Part shown: piece after piece, positions 1-4,260 of the stretch | How the letters are laid out: the number at the start of each line of letters is the position of its first letter | Position numbering within the stretch: position 1 is the first letter of the stretch | DNA from: Dehalococcoidia bacterium | Lineage (GTDB): Bacteria; Chloroflexota; Dehalococcoidia; JAENJB01 | Assembly: GCA_016844565.1 (NCBI GenBank) | Contig: JAENJB010000058.1 | Span: 1 to 9,181, forward strand | Reading direction: 5' to 3' | Length of the DNA stretch: 9,181 bases | Position numbers and translations under genes: made by a program | The notes under the pieces: model-generated | Told to the model about the DNA's origin: nothing | Seen by the model: the letters and a program-made list of their open reading frames with translations, nothing else | Database searches by the model: none

Positions 1-515
1 ATATGTGTCTTCAGTTGGGAATCCATGTCTTCGTTTAGCTCGCCGCAGAAAACGGTGGGCTGGTCTATTGTGCGGCTCAGAAGGGCGATGGTGGTCAGGT
101 GATGGGCTTGCAACTCGCACCACCTGCCATCCTGCCATTGATAGCGAGCAGCTGCTATCTCCTCTCTGCCGGCATTGTGTAGTGCGCAGATGGGTAGACC
201 GCCGGAGTGATGCTGATAGGCCGCTACCTCAAGGGTGCCAACCCCGACGATGGGTATGCCCAGAGCGAAGGCAAACCCTTTCGCGGTGCTCAGGCCGGCC
301 CGCAGGCCGTTGTAGCTACCGGGACCGATAGCCACGGCGATGCTTGTCAAATCGGAGGGCTTGGCCTTGACCAGGTGCAGTAGCGAGGTTAATGCCGGCA
401 GCAACTGGGTCGTATGGTTTGGACCTGCCTTCCAGGTTATCTCGCCAATGACCTTGCCGTCCTGGGCCAGGGCCAGACCTGCGTAATCGCTGGAGGTGTC
501 GATGGCTAGCTGCAT
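1..515 (-). CDS. tsaB: TsaB, t6A tRNA-modification subunit (3' end cut by window edge)
   Basis: My translation of the minus strand from ATG at 515 gives 171 residues and runs off the left edge without a stop. It opens MQLAIDTSS, the phosphate-1-like start of the ASKHA fold. It carries AIGPGSYNGLRAGLSTAKG at about residues 62-80, the hallmark of TsaB (usual form GPGSFTGLR). TsaB is known to form the TsaBDE complex with TsaD and TsaE, which transfers threonylcarbamoyl to A37 of ANN-decoding tRNAs in the cytoplasm. TsaB is a non-catalytic scaffold. An in-frame TAA two codons before the ATG makes this the only possible start. No good Shine-Dalgarno precedes it, so translation may be coupled to hicA, which ends 36 bases upstream. 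The loop usually written DAR appears as NAG at about residues 114-116. Identity is secure. About a quarter of the protein is expected to lie outside the window. Confidence 0.93.
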   Translation of the reverse strand, partial: MQLAIDTSSDYAGLALAQDGKVIGEITWKAGPNHTTQLLPALTSLLHLVKAKPSDLTSIAVAIGPGSYNGLRAGLSTAKGFAFALGIPIVGVGTLEVAAYQHHSGGLPICALHNAGREEIAAARYQWQDGRWCELQAHHLTTIALLSRTIDQPTVFCGELNEDMDSQLKTH

Positions 516-551
516 TTCTTATTTCTTACTATCTCGGAAAAGTGCTATGTC

Positions 552-773
552 TTACAGCAGTTTGGAGAACGTCTCAGGACGGACAGCCGCCTGTTTTAAG
601 ATAGAGCTCAATGTCTTCAAGGCAAGCTCTCGCCGGTGATAGGGAACAGTTACCCTGCGGCCTGTTTCCGGGTGCTTAAGGATGTAGTGGCTTCCACGGA
701 TACGGTGTGTCATGAATCCAGCACGTAAGAGTGTCTCCACCGTTTGCTTGCCACTGACTCGCGGAAGCTTCAC
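552..773 (-). CDS. hicA: HicA-family mRNA interferase toxin
   Basis: This 73-residue protein fits the HicA/YcfA family in length and pattern. It starts MKLPRVSGKQTVETLLRAGF, then has RIRGSHYILKHP at about residues 24-35. His29 in the GSH motif is the expected catalytic residue on the dsRBD-like fold. HicA toxins are known to cleave mRNA and tmRNA in the cytoplasm and to be blocked by HicB. The start is GTG at 773, overlapping the end of hicB by 4 bases (GTGA). A GAGG ribosome site lies at 781-784, 7 bases upstream. The order here is antitoxin first and toxin second, one of the two known arrangements. The key His and the surrounding glycine are intact and there is no frameshift, so the toxin looks functional. 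The gene is followed after 36 bases by tsaB on the same strand. Confidence 0.9.
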   Translation of the reverse strand: MKLPRVSGKQTVETLLRAGFMTHRIRGSHYILKHPETGRRVTVPYHRRELALKTLSSILKQAAVRPETFSKLL

Positions 774-994
774 ACAGGAACCTCTACCACCGCCTCTTCA
801 ATGGACTCTTCGCTGGGAATCGGTTCGCCGTCCGCTTCAAGGCTTTCCATATAAAGTTCAATAGCTTCCTTAACGTTGGCCAATGCTTCCTCTTTGGTGT
901 CACCCTCGCTGATGCACCCGGGCAGCAAAGGAACGCTGACCGTATATCCGCCAGCTTCATTGGGCTCAAGAATCACCCGGAATCTTCTTAACAT
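770..994 (-). CDS. hicB: HicB-family antitoxin (partner of hicA)
   Basis: The protein is 74 residues from ATG at 994 and shows the HicB partial RNase H fold. GGYTVSVPLLPGCISEGDT (about residues 15-33) is followed by a helix EEALANVKEAIELYMESL and an acidic tail ending VVEVPV. HicB is known to bind HicA and cover its active site. I prefer ATG 994 over GTG at 1003. The AGGGGG run at 1003-1008 sits 8 bases before the ATG, but would overlap the GTG start. The protein ends right after the antitoxin fold, so the C-terminal HTH or RHH DNA-binding domain of longer HicB proteins is absent. Whether it represses its own promoter is therefore unclear. It overlaps hicA by 4 bases, indicating translational coupling. 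Confidence 0.9.
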   Translation of the reverse strand: MLRRFRVILEPNEAGGYTVSVPLLPGCISEGDTKEEALANVKEAIELYMESLEADGEPIPSEESIEEAVVEVPV

Positions 995-1020
995 AATCCT
1001 CACCCCCTGTTTGCCGGTTA

Positions 1021-1029
1021 ATTATAGCA
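1021..1029 (-). promoter_or_regulatory. Extended -10 promoter of hicBA (possibly also tsaB)
   Basis: On the minus strand TGCTATAAT is a perfect extended -10 element (TGn plus TATAAT), ending 26 bases before the hicB ATG. No convincing -35 box is seen 16-18 bases upstream, which is tolerable for extended -10 promoters. No terminator is visible between hicA and tsaB, so transcripts from here may read into tsaB. Confidence 0.6.
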
Positions 1030-1050
1030 TACGTCATAGGAGGGCTGAGT

Positions 1051-1161
1051 GGAGAAGCAGGTATCTTGGGGAGTGGCACGGACCCGGACGGCAGCAAGGT
1101 CATCTATTCCCTCGATGAACTATTCCCCGCAGACGGCCTCGAAGTCCGCCGGGGACAATAA
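1051..1161 (+). pseudogene. Possible 3' remnant of an unidentified protein gene
   Basis: In one plus-strand frame this stretch reads as protein-like sequence (GEAGILGSGTDPDGSK, then VIYSLDELFPADGLEVRRGQ) ending at TAA 1159-1161. Third codon positions are rich in G and C from about 1078 onward, like the real genes nearby. The frame stays open upstream to at least 1018, but no start codon with a ribosome site is present, and it overlaps the hicB promoter region. I do not recognise the family. It may be the decayed tail of a gene displaced when the toxin-antitoxin genes arrived, or chance open sequence. Confidence is low. Confidence 0.25.
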
Positions 1162-1216
1162 TGCGGTTCACAAGCTCTAGCAGAGGGTGGTGGTGTGGGA
1201 TAGGATTAAGATTTGC

Positions 1217-1444
1217 CTAACCAAGCGATTTGGCCGTTGTGTCAAAACGAGGGCCAACCGGTGGCTCCAACTCAAGCATTTCACTGCCAAAGGTTTCAAT
1301 ATGAAACTGGATGGCTGATTTTACATCGGACAAGGCTTGCTCATAGGTATTCCCTTGCCCGACTACAACGCCCTTTAAGCCCAGAGGGTATGCCACATAC
1401 CCATCAGGGGTTTTCTCCACCACTATCTTGAATTGATGCACCAT
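1217..1444 (-). CDS. Solitary HicB-like antitoxin
   Basis: The protein has 75 residues and starts at ATG 1444. Upstream lies a GGGGGAG/GAGAGG ribosome site at 1449-1458. The sequence has the HicB pattern: HQFKIVVEKTPDGYVAYPLG, then GVVVGQGNTYEQALSDVKSA and an amphipathic helix ending in HIETFG. The tail is proline rich and then polar (LELEPPVGPRF). Proteins of this kind are the N-terminal antitoxin domain of HicB without a DNA-binding domain. No HicA-like frame with a GSH motif follows in the 222 bases before hicB, so it lacks a partner here. It is dissimilar to the neighbouring HicB beyond the family pattern, so a recent duplication is unlikely. It might neutralise a distant toxin, or be a leftover antitoxin. 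Confidence 0.8.
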   Translation of the reverse strand: MVHQFKIVVEKTPDGYVAYPLGLKGVVVGQGNTYEQALSDVKSAIQFHIETFGSEMLELEPPVGPRFDTTAKSLG

Positions 1445-1486
1445 TGAGCCTCTCCCCCACTTTGCTTCAATGTCTGATTATTGCCC

Positions 1487-1492
1487 ATTATA
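1487..1492 (-). promoter_or_regulatory. -10 element upstream of the solitary hicB-like gene
   Basis: TATAAT on the minus strand lies 42 bases before the ATG at 1444, a sensible leader length. There is no recognisable -35 box or TGn extension, so the call rests on the -10 hexamer and position only. Confidence 0.4.
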
Positions 1493-1657
1493 TCAGCTTC
1501 GCTTGCGTAAGGCTCGGAAATTGGTCTCCTCCCCGGGCCAACGGCGCTGAGAACATTGCCCTGTGGTACGACAAGATTCGGCCCCAGCAAGAGCCTAAAG
1601 CAGTATCGCAAGAATCAATGCTCATCCGAATAGATCAGGTACTGAGCGCACTGGCTC
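1493..1657. other. Gene-poor spacer between tsaE and the toxin-antitoxin genes
   Basis: No recognisable gene, RNA or terminator was found. A plus-strand frame from about 1540 reads somewhat protein-like (AENIALWYDKIRPQQEPKA), but it has no start with a ribosome site and continues into the antisense of tsaE. It may be another decayed fragment. A weak inverted similarity (gcgtaag at 1505-1511 and cttacgc near 1657-1663) is probably chance. Confidence 0.3.
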
Positions 1658-2188
1658 TTACGCTTGCGGGCTCCCGGTCTTTGAGCCGATGGATGTCAGG
1701 CCGGCAACCCTGTCCTCGTATCGCTTGCCTCTGGCTACAAATTTGAGGCGTCGTTCTTTATCCCCCTGATAGCTGATGGTGATGAGCAGGCGCTCTTCAG
1801 GCATGAGGCGGCCGAGTTTTTCGGCCCACTCGACCACGCAGAGGCCGGCGCTGGAGAAGTAGCTCTCCAGTCCGAGGTCGAGCATCTCCGCCTCGCGGTC
1901 GAGCCGGTAGAGGTCCATGTGGTACATGGCGAGTCGCCCGCGGTACTCCTTCATGAGAACGAAGGAGGGGCTGGAGGTGTACTCGGTTACTCCAAGGCCG
2001 CGGGCAATTCCCTGGGCGAGACAGGTCTTGCCGCTCCCCAGTTCGCCCACCAGAAGGTAGATGTCTCCCGCTTGCGCAGCCTTCCCCAGCCGTTCTCCGA
2101 GCTTCTGAGTCTGGCGCGGGCTGCGGCTTACTATGGTGAGGGGTGTGGACTTCTGCCGACCAGAGGCCTTCGCCTCAGCTCTTGAAAT
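1658..2188 (-). CDS. tsaE: TsaE, P-loop ATPase for t6A tRNA modification (atypical start)
   Basis: TsaE binds the TsaB-TsaD complex and uses ATP to reset it during t6A synthesis. The frame shows Walker A GELGSGKT (about residues 48-55 if counted from 2188), TSSPSFVLMKEY (71-82), YHMDLYRL (89-96) and VVEWAEK (118-124), in the family's order. The typical N-terminal stretch of about 30 residues (SPRQTQKLGERLGKAA, then GDIYLLV) lies before Walker A and is plainly coding. However, no ATG, GTG or TTG occurs between the in-frame TAG at 2234-2236 and GTG 2050, which sits inside Walker A. I tentatively use ATT at 2188, which overlaps the end of thiL and follows a purine-rich AAGGGG/GGGAG region. This gives 176 residues, slightly above the usual 150-160. 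ATA at 2134 is the alternative. A caller limited to standard starts would give 1658-2050 and lose part of the P-loop. Function is secure; the start is not. Confidence 0.88.
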   Translation of the reverse strand: MSRAEAKASGRQKSTPLTIVSRSPRQTQKLGERLGKAAQAGDIYLLVGELGSGKTCLAQGIARGLGVTEYTSSPSFVLMKEYRGRLAMYHMDLYRLDREAEMLDLGLESYFSSAGLCVVEWAEKLGRLMPEERLLITISYQGDKERRLKFVARGKRYEDRVAGLTSIGSKTGSPQA

Positions 2189-3170
2189 GCTCCCATCCCC
2201 TTCTGGCCGGGGAGAGGATTCTTCCTCTATCGTCTACCAGGTAGACGTCCCCGCGGCCTGAGGTCATCTCGCCGATTGCCGTCACCGGGATTTCCTTCGC
2301 TACTCTCTCGATGACATCCTTATCGGCGGTGAAGAGCAGCTCATAGTCCTCGCCGCCGGAGAGTATAAGCTCCAGAGCCACGAGTGGGAAAGCCTGCTTC
2401 AGCGCTGGATGGATGGGTAGTTTGCTTATCTCCACCCTGGCACCCAACCGGCTGGCCCGGCATATCTGTGTCAGGTCGGATAGGAGTCCGTCGCTGATAT
2501 CTATGGCGGTCCTCACGCCGTGCTTCAGCAGGACCTGGCCTTCAGCGAGGCGGGGCTGAGGTCGCAGACAGGCGTTTCTCAAGACGGTTTGCGTATCTCT
2601 ATCGGTTGATTGATGCCGGGTGAGCATCCGGAGGCCGGCTGCGGCCAGCCCGGTGTGCCCGGTGATGGCTATGAGGTCGCCGGGCCTGGCGGTGGAGCGC
2701 CGGAGCACCTCGTTGCCTGAAGATGATCCCACGACCGTGGAAGTAATGGAAAGCTCGGAGGCGCGGGTGATGTTGCCTCCCACCAGTGCGGTATCGTGTT
2801 TGTTGGCCAGTTCCGTGATACCTCGATAGAGGGCGGTGATCTCTTCGACATTGGCGGAGGGCGGCATGGCGAGGGAGATCAGGGCGTATCCCGCAAGGCC
2901 GCCCATCGCGGCGATGTCGCTCAGACTGACGGCCAGCGCCTTCCAGCCGACGTCCTCCCAGGTGCCCATGCCTCGCCGGAAATGGACGTTTTCGACCAGG
3001 GTATCGGTGGTGGCCAGGGCTAGGCCGTGTCTGCTGCGCCAGACGGCAGCGTCATCCCCGATGCCGGTTACGACCTGTTGCCGGGAGAGGATGTCCCTGT
3101 TCTGGCTCTGCTCAATCGTCCTCTTGATGAGATCGATGAGTGCGAATTCACCTAGCTCCGAAACCTTCAT
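2175..3170 (-). CDS. thiL: Thiamine-monophosphate kinase ThiL
   Basis: The protein has 331 residues, normal for ThiL, which phosphorylates thiamine monophosphate with ATP to make thiamine diphosphate. Visible motifs are MKVSELGEF at the N-terminus, GIGDDAAV (36-43), TTDTLVENVHF (54-64), VSLSDIAAMGG (81-91), ISDGLLSDL (225-233) and SGGEDYELLF (271-280). These are typical of the PurM-like AIR-synthase fold. I start at ATG 3170 because MKVSELGEF matches the family start. ATG at 3188 in the same frame would add six residues that do not. The open frame continues far upstream to 4076, but only as the antisense of the neighbouring gene. One difference: at 131-135 the sequence is GGNIT, where E. coli ThiL has GGDTT, so a metal-ligand Asp is replaced by Asn133. 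The 3' end overlaps the tsaE frame. Confidence 0.95.
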   Translation of the reverse strand: MKVSELGEFALIDLIKRTIEQSQNRDILSRQQVVTGIGDDAAVWRSRHGLALATTDTLVENVHFRRGMGTWEDVGWKALAVSLSDIAAMGGLAGYALISLAMPPSANVEEITALYRGITELANKHDTALVGGNITRASELSITSTVVGSSSGNEVLRRSTARPGDLIAITGHTGLAAAGLRMLTRHQSTDRDTQTVLRNACLRPQPRLAEGQVLLKHGVRTAIDISDGLLSDLTQICRASRLGARVEISKLPIHPALKQAFPLVALELILSGGEDYELLFTADKDVIERVAKEIPVTAIGEMTSGRGDVYLVDDRGRILSPARRGWEHFKS

Positions 3171-3178
3171 GGCCGGTA

Positions 3179-3187
3179 ATTGTAGCA
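3179..3187 (-). promoter_or_regulatory. thiL: Possible extended -10 promoter of thiL
   Basis: TGCTACAAT on the minus strand is an extended -10 with one mismatch to TATAAT. It ends 8 bases before ATG 3170, so a transcript from here would begin almost at the start codon. thiL has no clear Shine-Dalgarno, which is consistent with leaderless translation. No -35 box is evident. Confidence 0.35.
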
Positions 3188-3257
3188 TGTTTGAGAGGGG
3201 CTTCGCTCTGTACCGCCGCCACCTCGGTGTAAGATGGCAACGCAGTACGGGTTTTGC

Positions 3258-3263
3258 TATAGT
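3258..3263 (+). promoter_or_regulatory. Possible extended -10 ahead of the phosphoesterase gene
   Basis: TGCTATAGT (3255-3263) resembles an extended -10 element 9 bases before ATG 3273. A transcript from it would start at about 3270 and exclude the GGAG ribosome site at 3264-3267. Either the message is leaderless or a different upstream promoter is used. Confidence 0.3.
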
Positions 3264-3272
3264 GGAGAGCCG

Positions 3273-4013
3273 ATGCTTTACGCTATCATGGCCGATATCC
3301 ACGCCAACCTGCTTGCTTTTGAAGCGGTGCTGCGGGATATGGATGGCCGGGGGAAGATAGAGCAGGTATGGTGCCTGGGCGATATGGTGGGCTACGGGCC
3401 GGCCCCCCATCAGTGCATCGAGCGCTTGCGCCAGATGAATCATCTGTGTGTTGCGGGCAACCACGAGTGGGCGGCTACGGGCAGGATAGATACCTTTGAC
3501 TTCAATCTTGAGGCAGCGCAGGCGGTTCAGTGGACGGCGGGGCAGCTCACGCAGGAGGACAGGGACTATATCGAAGCCCTCCCTTCCACTTTGGCACAGG
3601 GCCCTTTCACCATGGCCCACGGCAGCCCGCGAAGTCCGCTCTGGGAGTACCTGATGGACAGCGGCCTGGCCCGGGAGAATCTGGCCTACTTCAACACTCA
3701 GAACTGCTTCATCGGGCATTCGCACATCCCGTTGTTCTTCCGGTGCGGTGAGAAAGAGCAGCTTTGCCAGGGTAATCGCTGGGAGGCCGGCTTTCCGCTG
3801 AAGCTCGGTGGCGGCGACCGCCTGATCATCAACCCTGGCAGTGTGGGACAGCCGAGGGATGGCGACCCCCGCTCTAGCTACGCCATCTATGACAGTGAGA
3901 AGGAAAGCGTTGTCCTCGTCCGCGTTCGGTACGACATCGAGGCCACCCAGCGGGATATGGAGCGGCACGGGCTGCCGCAACAACTGATCAGGCGGCTGAG
4001 CCGGGGGGTGTGA
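3273..4013 (+). CDS. YfcE/MJ0936-type calcineurin-like metallophosphoesterase
   Basis: This 246-residue cytoplasmic protein has all five metal-binding blocks of the small metallophosphoesterase family. They are ADIHAN (D8, H10), LGDMVGYGP (D37), AGNHEW (N63, H64), AHGSP (H116) and IGHSHIP (H149, H151), followed by INPGSVGQPRDG. Family members hydrolyse phosphodiesters, often with Mn2+ or Ni2+, but the natural substrate of most is unknown and cannot be read here. I start at ATG 3273, with GGAG at 3264-3267 placed 5 bases upstream. A longer frame from 3234 lacks a ribosome site and adds residues outside the family pattern. It is divergent from thiL with a 102-base gap, and the repeat-rich spacer after it may terminate its message. 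Confidence 0.88.
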   Translation: MLYAIMADIHANLLAFEAVLRDMDGRGKIEQVWCLGDMVGYGPAPHQCIERLRQMNHLCVAGNHEWAATGRIDTFDFNLEAAQAVQWTAGQLTQEDRDYIEALPSTLAQGPFTMAHGSPRSPLWEYLMDSGLARENLAYFNTQNCFIGHSHIPLFFRCGEKEQLCQGNRWEAGFPLKLGGGDRLIINPGSVGQPRDGDPRSSYAIYDSEKESVVLVRVRYDIEATQRDMERHGLPQQLIRRLSRGV

Positions 4014-4037
4014 GCCAGTCGCCCCGCCTTGATCACT

Positions 4038-4124
4038 ACGGATTGCTTCGCTGCGCTCGCAATGACAAGAAACCATTGGCCTCCCGTCATTGCGAGGCCG
4101 CCAAGGACGTACGAAGCAATCCGT
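4038..4124. repeat. Head-to-head pair of palindromic intergenic repeats
   Basis: Unit A (4038-4067) reads ACGGATTGCTTCG ... CTCGCAATGACA. Unit B (4086-4124) is its inverted copy with about 10 extra bases in the middle. A 13-base arm at 4038-4050 is the exact complement of 4112-4124, and an 11-base arm at 4056-4066 of 4086-4096. A 19-base loop lies between. Each unit is itself an imperfect ATTGC...GCAAT palindrome. This is the dispersed repeat type that yields false CHCERSEAI peptides in many bacterial genomes. The combined hairpin could stabilise or end the upstream message. There is no transposase nearby. Confidence 0.85.
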
Positions 4125-4136
4125 GGTACCTCGGGG

Positions 4137-4165
4137 CGGATTCTTCGCAAACGCTCAGAATGACA
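4137..4165. repeat. Third copy of the intergenic repeat, variant form
   Basis: CGGATTCTTCGC ... CTCAGAATGACA is in the same orientation as unit A at 4038, with GATTC/AGAATG replacing GATTGC/GCAATG. The changes are compensatory, so the internal palindrome (ATTCT/AGAAT) is kept. That pattern argues for a structured element rather than chance similarity. Confidence 0.7.
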
Positions 4166-4199
4166 ATTTAGTGTTGCCAAACGCTCCCTCTCATTCAAA

Positions 4200-4229
4200 T
4201 TGACTTGAAACGGTGACTGAATATAGAAT
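4200..4229 (+). promoter_or_regulatory. Promoter of the formate-dehydrogenase-like gene
   Basis: TTGACT (4200-4205) and TAGAAT (4224-4229), separated by 18 bases, each match the sigma-70 consensus at five of six positions. Transcription would start near 4236. This leaves a leader of about 25 bases with the AGGGGG ribosome site at 4246-4251, and supports ATG 4261 over GTG 4213. Confidence 0.55.
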
Positions 4230-4260
4230 TACTAGTTTCTCAAACAGGGGGACATCAGAA

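Noticed and set aside
1423..1611. 62-residue minus-strand frame overlapping the solitary hicB-like start
   Set aside because: It has no ribosome site or family resemblance, and it overlaps the ribosome site and start of a better-supported gene.
1501..1667. Terminal inverted repeats bounding an insertion element
   Set aside because: Only a 7-base core (gcgtaag/cttacgc) matches well, and no transposase or target duplication is seen.
2836..3360. 174-residue plus-strand frame opposite thiL
   Set aside because: It is antisense to the conserved N-terminal half of ThiL and reads as low-complexity basic sequence.
3189..4076. Upstream in-frame extension of thiL to a 633-residue protein
   Set aside because: The added part is antisense to the phosphoesterase gene and the repeats (it starts with the CHCERSEAI-type repeat peptide). 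ThiL's normal start is at 3170.
4035..4165. CRISPR-like array
   Set aside because: The copies differ in orientation and length and lack regular spacers; they fit palindromic intergenic repeats.
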